DNA of 64,000 nucleotides from Streptomyces profundus (GCF_020740535.1 NZ_CP082362.1:2480001-2544000), one strand, 5' to 3'. Positions 38,376 through 55,170 are shown, counted from the stretch's first letter. Numbers and translations are program-made. Notes: a model not told the origin generated them from the letters alone.

Positions 38376-38484
38376 AACGATCGAGGTCCGGCCCTCTTGA
38401 CGGGCCCCCCGCCGACCCCCGACAAACCGCCCCCGCCGGCACCCGGCAGCCACATGAGAGGCGCCCGCACCGCGCCGGACAGCA

Positions 38485-38520
38485 CGGCGGCCGGGGCGGA
38501 TCGCTCCGCCCCGGCCGCCG
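38485..38520 (-). terminator. Terminator after rpoC
   Basis: Perfect 16-bp stem around GGCGGCCGGGGCGGA with loop TCGC, 15 bases past the rpoC stop; no T-run. Confidence 0.8.
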
Positions 38521-38534
38521 GCCATCACCCGATG

Positions 38535-42434
<3,900 letters not shown>

Positions 42435-42531
42435 TCTCGTCAATCCCTCTCAGGGTTGTGTCAGTCAATGGTCTGTCGGGGTCCGGGGGGAGCCGGAGGG
42501 GCGGGCGGACCCGCCCCTCCGACCTGGCCCG

Positions 42532-46017
<3,486 letters not shown>

Positions 46018-46106
46018 GAGGGGGTCCTTCCGAGGGCTCGGACTCTCTGCGCGCGTGCCGGCCCCCTAGGTGACGGGCAGGAGGCAGCTAGGCAGCGCAA
46101 AGGGTC

Positions 46107-46136
46107 AGTGTAGTCACAAGACCCACTGATGTCCAA
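46107..46136 (-). promoter_or_regulatory. Promoter of rpoBC
   Basis: TTGGAC (46131-46136), 18-base spacer, TACACT (46107-46112) on the minus strand; predicted leader about 80 nucleotides. Confidence 0.7.
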
Positions 46137-46425
46137 TGCCCATATCTATCAATCGAGGAGCCACCCTCGGCCGTTGCTCCGTACCGCCGCCAGCCGCCTC
46201 GAAGGCTGGCAACGGACCCGTCTGCCGCAGTACTTTCCCACTACGCCGGCGATCCATTCCTCGGATCACGGATCGATCCGGCGTGCGACCAGAGAATCGC
46301 GCGACCGCCGCGGTTCGTCAAGGCCCCGACTCCCGCACCACCCGTCCCGGGCACGTCGAGAGGAACGACCGAAGATCACCATACCCGCCCCCGCGTCACG
46401 GGCAAGGAGGCCGCTGCGGGAACGC

Positions 46426-46461
46426 CCAGGGGCGACCACCCGACTGGGTGATCGCCCCTGG
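46426..46461 (-). terminator. Terminator/attenuator after rplL
   Basis: 16-bp inverted repeat with one mismatch (CCAGGGGCGA...TCGCCCCTGG), 27 bases past the rplL stop; no T-run. It separates rplJL from rpoBC, where partial termination is known in many bacteria. Confidence 0.75.
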
Positions 46462-46487
46462 TAGGAGGGGGGAAGCGACGCGAGGCG

Positions 46488-46874
46488 TCACTTCACCTCG
46501 ACGGAGGCGCCAGCGCCCTCCAGCGACTCCTTGGCCTTGTCGGCGGCCTCCTTGGTGACCTTCTCGACGACGGCCTTGGGGGCGCTGTCCACCAGCTCCT
46601 TGGCCTCCTTCAGGCCCAGCGAGGTCAGCTCACGCACGACCTTGATGACCTGGATCTTCTTGTCGCCGGCACCGGTCAGGACGACGTCGAACTCGTCCTT
46701 CTCCGGCTCGGCCTCGGCGGCACCGCCGCCGGCGCCCGGGGCGGCGACGATGGCGGCCGGGGCGGCGGCCTCGACGTCGAACTTGTCCTCGAACTTCTTC
46801 ACGAAGTCCGACAGTTCGAGCAGGGTCATGTCGGCGAACTGCTCAAGCAGCTCGTCCTGGCTCAGCTTCGCCAT
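46488..46874 (-). CDS. rplL: 50S ribosomal protein L7/L12
   Basis: The stalk protein, present in several copies on L10, recruits and activates translational GTPases. The 128 residues have the N-terminal dimerisation helix ([28 protein letters not shown]), a flexible Ala/Gly/Pro-rich hinge ([22 protein letters not shown]) and the conserved C-terminal domain [41 protein letters not shown]. It follows rplJ by 114 bases. Confidence 0.98.
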   Translation of the reverse strand: MAKLSQDELLEQFADMTLLELSDFVKKFEDKFDVEAAAPAAIVAAPGAGGGAAEAEPEKDEFDVVLTGAGDKKIQVIKVVRELTSLGLKEAKELVDSAPKAVVEKVTKEAADKAKESLEGAGASVEVK

Positions 46875-46988
46875 GATGGCGGTCCTTCCACTTGAGTCGG
46901 CTGGTGCCGGTTGAACGTGAGACGCGGGCAGGGCAGCCCACGCCTGAGGTCCTCCGATGGGACCGGGAGACGAGAGACGTCGCTCCGG

Positions 46989-47543
46989 CTATTCGGCGGA
47001 CTCGGCGGCGGCCGGCGCACCGGCACCACCCTGCTCGACCTTGTTCCGCAGGGCGTCTGCCGTGCGGACGAACTTCGTGAGCGGGGCCTCGAAGGTGGCG
47101 GCGGCCTTGGCCATCGACGCCTTCATGCCACCGGCGAGCTTGGCGAGCAGAACCTCGCGCGACTCCAGGTCGGCGAGCTTGACGATCTCGGCGGCCGAGA
47201 GCGCCTTGCCGTCGAGGACTCCGCCCTTGATGACCAGCGAGGGGTTCTCCTTGGAGAAGTCCCGCAGGCCCTTCGCCACGTTGACCGGGTCCCCGGTCAC
47301 GAAGGCGACGGCGGTGGAGCCCTTGAAGAACTCGTCGAGCCCGCTGACTCCGGCCTCGTTGGCCGCGATCTTGGTCAGCGTGTTCTTGGTCACTCGGTAC
47401 TGGGCGTTCTCACCGAGCGAGCGGCGCAGCTCCTTGAGCTGAGCCACGGTAAGGCCCGTGTAGGCGGTGACCACGGCCGCGTTGGAGTTCTCAAACCGCT
47501 GCTTGATCTCCTCGACGACCGCGCCCTTGTCGGAACTAGCCAT
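46989..47543 (-). CDS. rplJ: 50S ribosomal protein L10
   Basis: L10 is the base of the ribosomal stalk and binds 23S rRNA helices 42-44 and L12 dimers; it also represses its own operon by binding the mRNA leader. The 184-residue chain shows [51 protein letters not shown] and the L12-binding C-terminal helix, ending in an Ala/Glu-rich tail. The ~225-base leader contains a hairpin with seven T residues, so expression is very likely attenuated. Confidence 0.98.
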   Translation of the reverse strand: MASSDKGAVVEEIKQRFENSNAAVVTAYTGLTVAQLKELRRSLGENAQYRVTKNTLTKIAANEAGVSGLDEFFKGSTAVAFVTGDPVNVAKGLRDFSKENPSLVIKGGVLDGKALSAAEIVKLADLESREVLLAKLAGGMKASMAKAAATFEAPLTKFVRTADALRNKVEQGGAGAPAAAESAE

Positions 47544-47768
47544 AACCTCGGCCCTCCTTCCGGGTTTTTCCGCAGGTGTTCAGCAACCGCGGCAGAAGGG
47601 GCCGACCCAACAAAAAAACGCCCTCAGCGCAGGCGCTCAGGGCGGAACACGGGGATACACGAACCCCGTGGTCTTCCACGATCACCTGCGCGGGTCGCCG
47701 CGTGAGCGGTCCTTCGGCCACCCCGAATCCGAGGGAAACGGGGCGACAACCAGCGGTCTCTGGCTTCA
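47544..47768 (-). ncRNA. rplJ leader (probable L10 autoregulatory leader)
   Basis: From the predicted promoter to the rplJ start is about 225 bases without a gene. The minus strand carries CACGGGG...CCCCGTG pairing (about 47646-47668), then the attenuator hairpin and poly-U. The arrangement fits the L10 leader family, in which L10(L12)4 binding chooses between termination and read-through. The binding motif itself was not modelled. Confidence 0.6.
47612..47644 (-). terminator. Attenuator in the rplJ leader
   Basis: Hairpin CGCCCT-AGCGC / GCGCT-AGGGCG with one mismatch and a tight loop, followed on the minus strand by seven Ts (47612-47618): the only true poly-U terminator I see in the window. 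It lies inside the transcript, 69 bases before rplJ. Confidence 0.8.
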
Positions 47769-47774
47769 CGTGGA

Positions 47775-47804
47775 AGAGTACGTGAGCGATTCGCGAATCC
47801 GCAA
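47775..47804 (-). promoter_or_regulatory. Promoter of rplJ-rplL
   Basis: TTGCGG (47799-47804), 18-base spacer, TACTCT (47775-47780) on the minus strand. Confidence 0.6.
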
Positions 47805-47844
47805 ATCGCCCGGGGGCGGACCGGCTCGGAGGGCCGGGCGAAGG

Positions 47845-48741
47845 TCAGACGGCGCCCATTTCGGCGAGCAGGTCCATGAAGTCGAAGACCGAGTCGGCCG
47901 GCGGCGCCTCGACCGTGACGTCGGTGTTGTAGTCGAAGTACCGCACCTGGTTCTCGACCGGTCCCTCGTTGGTGTCGTAGCTCTGCGTGATCTGCACCGG
48001 CAGATCGTTCTCGTCGATCCAGACGTCGATCTCGTAGCTCTCGATGCCCTGCTGCTCCATCATGTCCACCAGCTGCTCCAGCTCGGCGTCGGTGAGCCCG
48101 GCGGCCGTCCCGGCGGCGTCGCCGGCGATGGCGTCCTCCACGGTCACCGTGCCCTGGAAGTGGCGGGTCTCGACGCCGTCCAGCGTCTCCTCGCCGACCT
48201 CCTCGATGCCGGGGGACTGGAGCATGATCCCCATCTGCTGCGCCGGGTCCTGGTTGGTGGACTCCAGGCCCATGGTCAGGGCGTCGGCGATGGCCTGGTC
48301 GCCCGACTCCTCGGCGAGCGCGGCGAGGTCCATGCTGAGCCAGGAGCGGCCGTCCATCTCGGACGCGAACTCCTCGCCCATGTTCATGTACATCACGTTG
48401 TCGAGCCACCTGATGGTCATCTCCGGCGGGGCGCCGGGGGTGGCCGCCAACTCGTCGGAGTGCGCGGTCATCTCCATGACCAGGGAGGACTCCCAGCTCA
48501 TGACGCCCTCCATCGTCATGTCGCCGCCGGCAGCCGCAGGGCCGGTGATCTGACCCTCGAACCGGGCCGAGGTCATCCCCGATGTCGTCTCGGCGGCGGC
48601 CTGGAGCGCGGACGCGGCGTCCGACACCGTCCGCTCGTCCCCGCCGCCCTCGGACGAGTTGTCCTCGCTGCCACAGGCGGCCGTGCCGGCGAGCAGCGCG
48701 ACCCCGGCTATCCCGGCCGCCGCTCGAAGCGTGAAACGCAT
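47845..48741 (-). CDS. Lipoprotein, LppX/LprG-like
   Basis: 298 residues. The N-terminus MRFTLRAAAGIAGVALLAGTAACGSED is a lipoprotein signal peptide: basic start, hydrophobic core and a lipobox-like AGTAAC with Cys22. The mature part starts Ser/Asp-rich and has alternating beta-type segments (ARFEGQITG, MTMEGVMSWE, MTIRWLDNVMYMNM, VETRHFQGTVTVEDA, YEIDVWIDENDLPVQIT), a pattern like the LolA/LprG fold of mycobacterial LppX_LprAFG proteins that carry lipids or glycolipids. Start: ATG at 48741; a longer GTG-led reading would bury the signal peptide. It is an independent gene between the rplA terminator and the rplJ promoter. Confidence 0.85.
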   Translation of the reverse strand: MRFTLRAAAGIAGVALLAGTAACGSEDNSSEGGGDERTVSDAASALQAAAETTSGMTSARFEGQITGPAAAGGDMTMEGVMSWESSLVMEMTAHSDELAATPGAPPEMTIRWLDNVMYMNMGEEFASEMDGRSWLSMDLAALAEESGDQAIADALTMGLESTNQDPAQQMGIMLQSPGIEEVGEETLDGVETRHFQGTVTVEDAIAGDAAGTAAGLTDAELEQLVDMMEQQGIESYEIDVWIDENDLPVQITQSYDTNEGPVENQVRYFDYNTDVTVEAPPADSVFDFMDLLAEMGAV

Positions 48742-48822
48742 GACTCCCCCAAGGGTTGTGCTGGGTGTGGATGTTGGTTCCCCGTCCACCCTTCACCGTA
48801 TTTGCTCCCAGGCGCGCACAAA

Positions 48823-48861
48823 GCGCCCGTCCCGGTTCTGTGACAGAACCGGGACGGGCGC
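48823..48861 (-). terminator. Terminator after rplA
   Basis: 17-bp perfect stem (GCGCCCGTCCCGGTTCT arm) with a 5-base loop, 27 bases past the rplA stop, followed by TTTGTG on the minus strand. Confidence 0.85.
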
Positions 48862-48888
48862 CCGAGGTGGCCCGAGGTGACCCGAGGG

Positions 48889-49605
48889 TCAGGCGAGGGC
48901 GTCCTCCGTCAGCAGGTTGCGGGTGCGGTTGGGGTCAACCGGCACACCGGGGCCCATGGTGGTGGAGATGACGGCCTTCTTCAGGTAACGCCCCTTCGCC
49001 GCCGAGGGCTTGAGGCGCAGGATCTCCTCCAGCGCGGCGGCGTAGTTCTCCACCAGCTGCGTCTCGGCGAACGACACCTTGCCGATGATGAAGTGGAGGT
49101 TGGCGTGCTTGTCCACGCGGAACTCGATCTTGCCGCCCTTGATCTCGGTGACGGCCTTCGCGACATCGGGGGTGACGGTGCCGGTCTTCGGGTTGGGCAT
49201 CAGGCCACGGGGGCCGAGCACCCGGCCGAGGCGGCCGACCTTGCCCATCAGATCGGGGGTGGCGACCACGGCGTCGAAGTCGAGACGGCCGCCGGCGACC
49301 TCGGTGATCAGTTCGTCCGAGCCGACGATGTCGGCTCCGGCGGCCTCCGCGGCGGCGGCACGGTCACCGGTGGCGAAGACCAGGACCCGGGCGGTCTTGC
49401 CGGTGCCGTGCGGGAGGTTCACGGTGCCGCGGACCATCTGGTCGGCCTTGCGGGGGTCGACGCCCAACCGCATGGCGACCTCGACGGTCGAGTCGAACTT
49501 GGTGCCGGAGGTGTCCTTGGCGAGACGGACGGCCTCAAGCGGGCTGTAGACGCTGTTCTTGTCGATCTTGGCGTCCGCGCCGCGAAGAGTCTTGCTGCGC
49601 TTCAC
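48889..49605 (-). CDS. rplA: 50S ribosomal protein L1
   Basis: L1 forms the mobile stalk that handles E-site tRNA, and in many bacteria represses rplK-rplA by binding its mRNA. The 238 residues contain [72 protein letters not shown] and the C-terminal [16 protein letters not shown]. Start: GTG at 49605 with CAGGAG upstream. It follows rplK by 105 bases. Confidence 0.97.
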   Translation of the reverse strand: MKRSKTLRGADAKIDKNSVYSPLEAVRLAKDTSGTKFDSTVEVAMRLGVDPRKADQMVRGTVNLPHGTGKTARVLVFATGDRAAAAEAAGADIVGSDELITEVAGGRLDFDAVVATPDLMGKVGRLGRVLGPRGLMPNPKTGTVTPDVAKAVTEIKGGKIEFRVDKHANLHFIIGKVSFAETQLVENYAAALEEILRLKPSAAKGRYLKKAVISTTMGPGVPVDPNRTRNLLTEDALA

Positions 49606-49710
49606 TGCTGCTCCTGGGGTGAATCGGTGGAGTGGTGGTCCGGGCCAGCGCGTGGCCCTGCCACGAGGTCGAGACGGCACTGGGGAGCCGTCGGGAGCCT
49701 GAGCTGCCCG

Positions 49711-50145
49711 TCAGCCCTCGACGGTGACGCCCATGGAACGGGCGGTGCCGGCGATGATCTTCTCGGCGGCGTCCAGGTCGTTGGCGTTCAGGTCGGGCAT
49801 CTTGGTGGTCGCGATCTCCCGCACCTGGTCGCGGGTGATCTTGGCGACCTTGGTGGTGTGGGGCGTGCCCGAGCCCTTGTCGACGCCGGCGGCCTTGAGG
49901 ATCATCTTGGCGGCGGGCGGAGTCTTGGTGATGAAGGTGAAGGAGCGGTCCTCGTAGACCGTGATCTCCACCGGGATCACCCAGCCACGCTGCGACTCGG
50001 TGGCCGCGTTGTAGGCCTTGCAGAACTCCATGATGTTGACACCGTGCTGACCCAGCGCCGGACCGACGGGCGGGGCCGGGTTGGCCGCGCCTGCCTGGAT
50101 CTGGAGCTTGATCAGCCCAGTGACCTTCTTCTTCTTGGGAGGCAT
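49711..50145 (-). CDS. rplK: 50S ribosomal protein L11
   Basis: L11 with 23S helices 43-44 forms the thiostrepton site and, in the stringent response, activates RelA. The 144-residue chain [46 protein letters not shown] keeps the Pro residues whose changes give thiostrepton resistance, and ends [16 protein letters not shown]. No resistance-type change is visible. A possible promoter lies about 85-113 bases upstream. Confidence 0.98.
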   Translation of the reverse strand: MPPKKKKVTGLIKLQIQAGAANPAPPVGPALGQHGVNIMEFCKAYNAATESQRGWVIPVEITVYEDRSFTFITKTPPAAKMILKAAGVDKGSGTPHTTKVAKITRDQVREIATTKMPDLNANDLDAAEKIIAGTARSMGVTVEG

Positions 50146-50229
50146 GTGCTCTCTCCGGGTCCTAGATGAGAGGTAACGAAGCTCCCGCCGACGGCTTACC
50201 AGGCGACCTGGCGGGAGGCATACCGCACC

Positions 50230-50258
50230 ACGGTAGCGGGTAACCTGACGGGCCCCAA
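50230..50258 (-). promoter_or_regulatory. Possible promoter of rplK-rplA
   Basis: TTGGGG (50253-50258), 17-base spacer, TACCGT (50230-50235) on the minus strand. The -35 match is weak; the position between the nusG terminator and rplK is right. Confidence 0.4.
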
Positions 50259-50339
50259 ATGCGGGCCGTGATCAGCGCGACGATCGCGGTCGGACCATCG
50301 ACGGTCGGCGGTCGGCGGTCGACGCGCGCGGGAGCGAGA

Positions 50340-50378
50340 GAAGCCCCGATCAGCGCTTGGAACGCTGGCCAGGGCTTC
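50340..50378 (-). terminator. Terminator after secE-nusG
   Basis: GAAGCCC / GGGCTTC outer stem and CAGCG / CGCTG inner stem with a small internal loop, 17 bases past the nusG stop; no T-run. Confidence 0.65.
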
Positions 50379-50395
50379 CCGACGTCGTGTTGTGC

Positions 50396-51229
50396 TCAGT
50401 TCTTCTGGATCTGGTCGAAGCTCAGCTCGACCGGGGTCTCCCGGCCGAAGATCTCCACCAGGCCCTTGACCTTCTTCGAGTCGGCGTTGATCTCGTTGAT
50501 CGTCGCCTGAAGCGTGGCGAACGGGCCGTCCGTGACAGTGACCGAGTCGCCGACCTCGAAGTCGAGGACCTGCACCTCGACCCGGCGGCCACCGGCGCCG
50601 CCCTCGGCCGCGGCCTCCGCCGCCGCCTTCTGCTCGACCTCGGGGGCCAGCATCTTGACGATCTCGTCCAGCGTCAGCGGATACGGGTCGTAGGCGTTGC
50701 CCACGAAGCCGGTGACGCCCGGGGTGTTCCGCACCACGCCCCAGGACTCGTTGGTGAGATCCATCCGCACCAGCACATAGCTGGGCAGCTTGTTCTGCTT
50801 GATGGTGCGCCGGTCGCCGTTCTTGATCTGGACGACCTCTTCCTGCGGCACCTCGACCCCGAAGATGTAGTCCTCGACGTTCAGCGAGACGGCCCGCTGT
50901 TCGAGGTTGGTCTTCACCCGGTTCTCGTAGCCGGCGTAGGTGTGCACGACGTACCACTCGCCGGGCAGCGTCCGCAGCTCCTCGCGCAGCGCGGCGACCG
51001 GGTCGACCGGCTCCTCGGCCGCTTCCTCGGCGTCCCCGGCCTCGTCCGCCTCGGCCGGCTGCTCGGCGACCTCGTCCGCCGCGACGCCCTCGGCGTCGTG
51101 CGCCGTGGCTTCGGCGGCGTCGGCCTGCTCGACATCGCTCTGCGCGGCCTCTGCCACCTCGACCGTGTCGCGCGCGGTGTCCTCGCCCACGGGTTCGGGG
51201 GAGGCGTCGTTCAGGTTCGGGTCAGACAC
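50396..51229 (-). CDS. nusG: Transcription elongation factor NusG
   Basis: NusG couples RNA polymerase to the ribosome and to Rho. The 277-residue chain has an acidic N-terminal extension of about 85 residues ([19 protein letters not shown]...), then the NGN domain [42 protein letters not shown] and the C-terminal KOW domain [54 protein letters not shown]. The extension is typical of Streptomyces NusG and absent from E. coli. It follows secE by 42 bases. Confidence 0.98.
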   Translation of the reverse strand: MSDPNLNDASPEPVGEDTARDTVEVAEAAQSDVEQADAAEATAHDAEGVAADEVAEQPAEADEAGDAEEAAEEPVDPVAALREELRTLPGEWYVVHTYAGYENRVKTNLEQRAVSLNVEDYIFGVEVPQEEVVQIKNGDRRTIKQNKLPSYVLVRMDLTNESWGVVRNTPGVTGFVGNAYDPYPLTLDEIVKMLAPEVEQKAAAEAAAEGGAGGRRVEVQVLDFEVGDSVTVTDGPFATLQATINEINADSKKVKGLVEIFGRETPVELSFDQIQKN

Positions 51230-51271
51230 GGTAGCTGCTTCTTCCTGACTTTCGTTACGAGGGATGACACA

Positions 51272-51541
51272 TCAGCCGAAGACGTAGTCGACGGCTCGGC
51301 TGAATCCCCAGTCAAGCACGGTCAGGATGCAGATGACGACGACTACGAAGATGATCACCGCTGTCGCGTACGTCGTCAGCTGTCGCCGCGACGGCCAGAC
51401 GACCTTGCGCAGCTCCGCGACGACCTGGCGGTAGAAGAGGGCGAGCTTGCCCAGCGGGCCTCTCTTCGCACGACGGCCGCGACGACCGGCGCCCTCGCCC
51501 CGGGGCTCTGGCGCCACATCGGAGTCCGTGATCCCAGCCAC
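51272..51541 (-). CDS. secE: Preprotein translocase subunit SecE
   Basis: 89 residues with one membrane helix (YATAVIIFVVVVICILTVLDW, about 58-78) preceded by the conserved amphipathic FYRQVVAELRKVVWPSRRQL, the minimal SecE that clamps SecY. A basic Gly/Arg-rich segment comes before it. It forms the usual secE-nusG pair. tRNA-Trp lies 70 bases upstream on the same strand, also a common order. Confidence 0.98.
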   Translation of the reverse strand: MAGITDSDVAPEPRGEGAGRRGRRAKRGPLGKLALFYRQVVAELRKVVWPSRRQLTTYATAVIIFVVVVICILTVLDWGFSRAVDYVFG

Positions 51542-51611
51542 TCGTCCTCACCCGATCCCGGTCATGGTCATAAGCCGCCCGGCCACCCGGACGGCTTTTC
51601 ACTTCGTGTAG

Positions 51612-51684
51612 CAGGGCCGGAGGGACTTGAACCCCCAACCGCTGGTTTTGGAGACCAGTGCTCTACCAATTGAGCTACGACCCT
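51612..51684 (-). tRNA. tRNA-Trp (anticodon CCA)
   Basis: A 73-base cloverleaf: acceptor AGGGTCG / CGGCCCT with a G discriminator, D-arm GTAGCTCAATTGGTAGAGC, anticodon loop CTCCAAA, T-loop GTTCAAGTC. CCA is not encoded. It is upstream of secE on the same strand. Confidence 0.97.
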
Positions 51685-51852
51685 TTGCCGTGTGGCGACG
51701 ACAACCTACCGCATCCGGCGCCACAGGTGAGGAGTGTACGTGTTCAAAGCCCGGCCGTCGAACGGTTGGTGCTGGGGTTTCCCGCGTGACGACTGGGCCG
51801 ACCGCTCACAACCCGTGTGCCGGCCCGGGAGGCCGTCTGCGACGATGCCCCC

Positions 51853-53094
51853 ATGAGTGCCGCAACCCCATCCCCCGCCCAGCCGCCAGTCGCGCCGCCC
51901 GCCCAGCGCCGGGTCTCGGCGCGGATCGGTGCCATCTCCGAGTCGGCCACGCTGGCCGTGACCGCCAAGGCGAAGGCGCTGCGCGCCGCCGGCCGACCGG
52001 TGATCGGCTTCGGCGCCGGCGAGCCCGACTTCCCGACGCCCGACTACATCGTCGCGGCGGCCGAGGCCGCCTGCCGGGAGCCCAGGTTCCACCGCTACAC
52101 GCCGGCCGGCGGACTCCCCGAGCTGCGGGAGGCGGTGGCCGCCAAGACCCTGCGCGACTCGAAGTACCAGGTCGAGGCCAGCCAGGTGCTGATCACCAAC
52201 GGCGGCAAGCAGGCGATCTACGAGGCGTTCGCCACCCTGCTCGACCCGGGCGACGAGGTGCTCGTACCCGCCCCGTACTGGACCACCTACCCGGAGTCGA
52301 TCCGGCTGGCCGGCGGCGTCCCCGTGACCGTCGACACCGACGAGACCAGCGGATACCTCGCCAGCGTCGAGCAGTTGGAGGCGGCCCGCACCTCGCGCAC
52401 CAAGGTGCTGCTCTTCGTCTCGCCGTCCAACCCGACCGGCGCGGTCTACTCCCCCGAGCAGACCAAGGCCATCGGCCGCTGGGCCGTCGAGAACGGCCTG
52501 TGGGTGCTCACCGACGAGATCTACGAACACCTGGTCTACGGCGACACCGAGTTCAGCTCGCTGCCGACGCTGGTGCCCGAGCTGGCCGACCGCTGCGTCG
52601 TCGTCAACGGCGTCGCCAAGACCTACGCGATGACCGGCTGGCGGGTGGGCTGGCTCATCGGCCCGTCCGACGTCGTCAAGGCCGCGGGCAACCTCCAGTC
52701 GCACGCCACCTCCAACGTCAGCAACGTGGCCCAGGCCGCCGCGCTGGCCGCCGTCTCGGGCGATCTGGACGCGGTGGCCGCCATGCGGGAGGCGTTCGAC
52801 CGGCGCCGCACCACCATCGTGCGGATGCTCAACGAGATCGACGGCGTCAACTGCCCCGAGCCCAAGGGCGCGTTCTACGCCTACCCCTCCGTCAAGGAAC
52901 TGCTCGGCAAGGAGATCGGCGGCCAACGCCCCGCCACCACGCTGGAGTTGGCCGAGGTGCTGCTGGAGAAGGCCGAGGTCGCCGTGGTGCCGGGCGAGGC
53001 GTTCGGCACCCCGGGGTTTCTGCGGTTCTCCTACGCGCTGGGCGACGACGACCTCGTCGAGGGCATCGCGCGGATCCAGAAGCTGCTGGCCTAG
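51853..53094 (+). CDS. aspC: Aspartate aminotransferase (class I PLP)
   Basis: Transfers the amino group between aspartate and 2-oxoglutarate. The 413-residue protein belongs to fold type I, subgroup I-gamma. The PLP lysine is Lys256 ([16 protein letters not shown]), with the cofactor-binding NPTG at 193-196, [10 protein letters not shown] at 221-230 and the substrate Arg in FLRFSYAL. Start: ATG at 51853. It is oriented opposite to the secE-nusG genes. An N-terminal Pro/Ala-rich stretch of about 20 residues precedes the catalytic domain. Substrate range (for example prephenate) cannot be judged from sequence. Confidence 0.93.
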   Translation: MSAATPSPAQPPVAPPAQRRVSARIGAISESATLAVTAKAKALRAAGRPVIGFGAGEPDFPTPDYIVAAAEAACREPRFHRYTPAGGLPELREAVAAKTLRDSKYQVEASQVLITNGGKQAIYEAFATLLDPGDEVLVPAPYWTTYPESIRLAGGVPVTVDTDETSGYLASVEQLEAARTSRTKVLLFVSPSNPTGAVYSPEQTKAIGRWAVENGLWVLTDEIYEHLVYGDTEFSSLPTLVPELADRCVVVNGVAKTYAMTGWRVGWLIGPSDVVKAAGNLQSHATSNVSNVAQAAALAAVSGDLDAVAAMREAFDRRRTTIVRMLNEIDGVNCPEPKGAFYAYPSVKELLGKEIGGQRPATTLELAEVLLEKAEVAVVPGEAFGTPGFLRFSYALGDDDLVEGIARIQKLLA

Positions 53095-53184
53095 GCGCCA
53101 TCAGGTGGCGCGCCGGTCCGAGTTGGTGTTCGGGCCGGCGCGACCGGGTTTTGGCGGACGGTGGACTTGCGGCAAGATCCTGGA

Positions 53185-54207
53185 ATGGCTCGTGCACGTG
53201 ATCTCCGAACCCTGCCGAAGGCCCATCTCCACCTGCACTTCACCGGGTCGATGCGGCCCGGGACGCTGCGTGAGCTGGCCGACAAGTACGGCGTCCACCT
53301 GCCGGAGGCCCTGCGCGGCGGCGAACCGCCCCAGCTGCGCGCCACCGACGAGCGCGGCTGGTTCCGCTTCCAGCGGCTCTACGACCTGGCCAGGTCCTGC
53401 CTGCGGGAGCCGGACGACATCCGGCGGCTGGTCCGCGAGGCCGCCGAGGAGGACGTCAAGGACGGTTCACGCTGGCTGGAGATCCAGGTCGACCCGACCT
53501 CCTACGCGCCGCGCCTCGGCGGGCTGATCCCGGCCCTGGAGATCATCCTCGACGCGGTCCGCACCACCTCGCGCGAGACGGGTCTCGGGATGCGGGTCCT
53601 GGTCGCGGCGAACCGGATGAAACACCCGCTCGACGCCCGCACCCTGGCCCGGCTCGCGGTCCGCTACCGCGATCAGGGCGTCGTCGGCTTCGGCCTCTCC
53701 AACGACGAACGCCGGGGCTTCGCACGGGACTTCGACCGCGCCTTCGCCATCGCCAGGGACGGCGGCCTGCTGGCCGCCCCGCACGGCGGCGAGTTGGCGG
53801 GGCCGATCAGCGTGCGCGACTGCCTCGTCGACCTGGGCGCGACCCGGGTCGGCCACGGTGTCCGCGCCTCGGAGGACCCGGCGGTGCTGGCCGCGCTCGC
53901 CGACGCGGGCGTCACCTGCGAGGTCTGCCCGGCGTCCAACGTGGCCCTCGGCGTCTACCAACGTCCCACGGAGGTGCCCCTGCGCACCCTCTGGAACGCC
54001 GGCGTCCCCATGGCCCTCGGCGCCGACGACCCCCTCCTCTTCGGCTCCCGCCTCGCCGACCAGTACCGCATCGCCCGCGACCACCACGCCTTCACCGACC
54101 ACGAACTCGCGGAACTGGCCCGCCAATCCATCCACGCCTCCGCCGCCCCCGACGACATCAAGACGAAGACCCTCCTCGACATCGACACGTGGCTCGCGGT
54201 GCGCTAG
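53185..54207 (+). CDS. add: Adenosine deaminase
   Basis: Deaminates adenosine to inosine for purine salvage. The 340-residue TIM-barrel metalloenzyme has the metal motif HLHLH at 14-18, then APHGGEL (catalytic Glu), RVGHGVRA (His) and ALGADDPLLFG (the catalytic Asp pair). Start: ATG at 53185; a GTG at 53161 would add eight residues with no better ribosome site. It lies 90 bases after aspC on the same strand and ends where the 1.8-kb repeat array begins, facing murB. Confidence 0.94.
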   Translation: MARARDLRTLPKAHLHLHFTGSMRPGTLRELADKYGVHLPEALRGGEPPQLRATDERGWFRFQRLYDLARSCLREPDDIRRLVREAAEEDVKDGSRWLEIQVDPTSYAPRLGGLIPALEIILDAVRTTSRETGLGMRVLVAANRMKHPLDARTLARLAVRYRDQGVVGFGLSNDERRGFARDFDRAFAIARDGGLLAAPHGGELAGPISVRDCLVDLGATRVGHGVRASEDPAVLAALADAGVTCEVCPASNVALGVYQRPTEVPLRTLWNAGVPMALGADDPLLFGSRLADQYRIARDHHAFTDHELAELARQSIHASAAPDDIKTKTLLDIDTWLAVR

Positions 54208-54293
54208 CCGCTGCGCGGGGCGCTGACCGCGGGGCGCTGGCCGCGCGGGCGGGGCGGGGTGCGCGGTGCGCTGGCCGCGCCGGGCGGGCGGGG

Positions 54294-54540
54294 TGTGCGG
54301 AAGCGCAGGCCAGGCGGGGCAGCGGGCTGGCCGCGCCGGCCAGGTGGGGTGCAGGGAGGCACCGGCTGCGCCAGGCGAGGCCGGGTGGGCAGGGGCGCAG
54401 GCCAGACGGCGAGACGGGGCGCGGGCGCGGATCGCCAGGCGGGCGGCACGCTGGCCGCGCGGACAGGGCGGGGTACGCAGGGCGCTGGCCGCGCGGGCGG
54501 GAAGCGCCGGCAGGGCGGGGTGTACGGAAGCACCGACCAG
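54294..54540. repeat. Higher-order repeat, copy A
   Basis: Nearly identical to 54589-54835 (copy B) over about 240 bases, offset 295, with scattered substitutions and a deletion of about 9 bases in B. A shortened third copy (C) starts at 55032. Confidence 0.8.
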
Positions 54541-54588
54541 GCGAGGCAAGCGGGAACGACAAGTGCCAGCCGCGCCGAGCGGGCGGGA

Positions 54589-54835
54589 TGTGCGAAAGCG
54601 CAGGCCAGACGGGACGGCGGGCTGGCCGCGCCGGCCAGGTGGGGTGCAGGAAGGCACCGGCTGCGCCAGGCGAGGCCGGGTGGGCAGGGGCGCAGGCCAG
54701 ACGGCGAGACGGGGCGCGGGCGCGGATCGCCAGGGGCGCTGGCCGCGCGGACAGGGCGGGGTACGCGGGGCGCTGGCCGCGCGGGCGGGAAGCGCCGGCT
54801 GCGCCGGGGTGTGCGGAAGCACCGACCAGGAGGGG
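54589..54835. repeat. Higher-order repeat, copy B
   Basis: Second copy of the block at 54294-54540. It begins TGTGCGAAAGCGCAGGCCAG and ends near the CACCGACCAGG segment; an extra ~40-base insertion follows relative to copy A. Confidence 0.8.
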
Positions 54836-55031
54836 CAGCGGGCGTGGAGCGCAAGCCACGCCGGCGGGGCAAGCGGGAACGACAATGGCCGGCCGCGTCG
54901 GGCGGGCGGGCTGCGCCGGCAGGACGGTGCGCTCGCCGCGCGGGCGGGACGGGGGGCTGGCCGCCCCGGGGCAAGCGGGAACGACGAGTGCTGGCCGCGC
55001 CGGGCGGGCGGGCCGCGCCGGGCGGGCAGGG

Positions 55032-55170
55032 TGTGCGAAAGCGCAGGCCAGACGGGACGGGGGGCTGGCCGCGCCGGCCAGGTGGGGTGCGGAGAGGCAC
55101 CGGCTGCGCCAGGCGAGACGGGGCGCGGGCGCGGATCGCCAGGCGGGTGGCGCGCTGGCCGTGCGGGCAG
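55032..55170. repeat. Higher-order repeat, shortened copy C
   Basis: Matches copies A and B but lacks a 34-base segment that A and B carry between two GCGAG repeats, as expected from slippage or recombination between short direct repeats. Confidence 0.75.

Larger units (their letters stand above)
38156..38534 (-). promoter_or_regulatory. rpsL promoter/leader region and rpoC terminator
   Basis: 379 bases without a gene. From the rpoC side it holds the rpoC terminator (38485-38520), a promoter (38347-38375), about 110 bases of leader, then the 26-base element shared with rpsJ (38208-38233). Confidence 0.7.
46018..46487 (-). other. Intergenic stretch between rplL and rpoB
   Basis: 470 bases without a gene: the rplL terminator (46426-46461), about 290 bases in which I see nothing definite, then the rpoB promoter (46107-46136) and an 80-base leader. 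Confidence 0.65.

Noticed and set aside
46129..46558. Plus-strand open frames between rplL and rpoB
   Set aside because: Arg/Pro-rich with no homology; they cover the rplL terminator and overlap the rplL 3' end in antisense.
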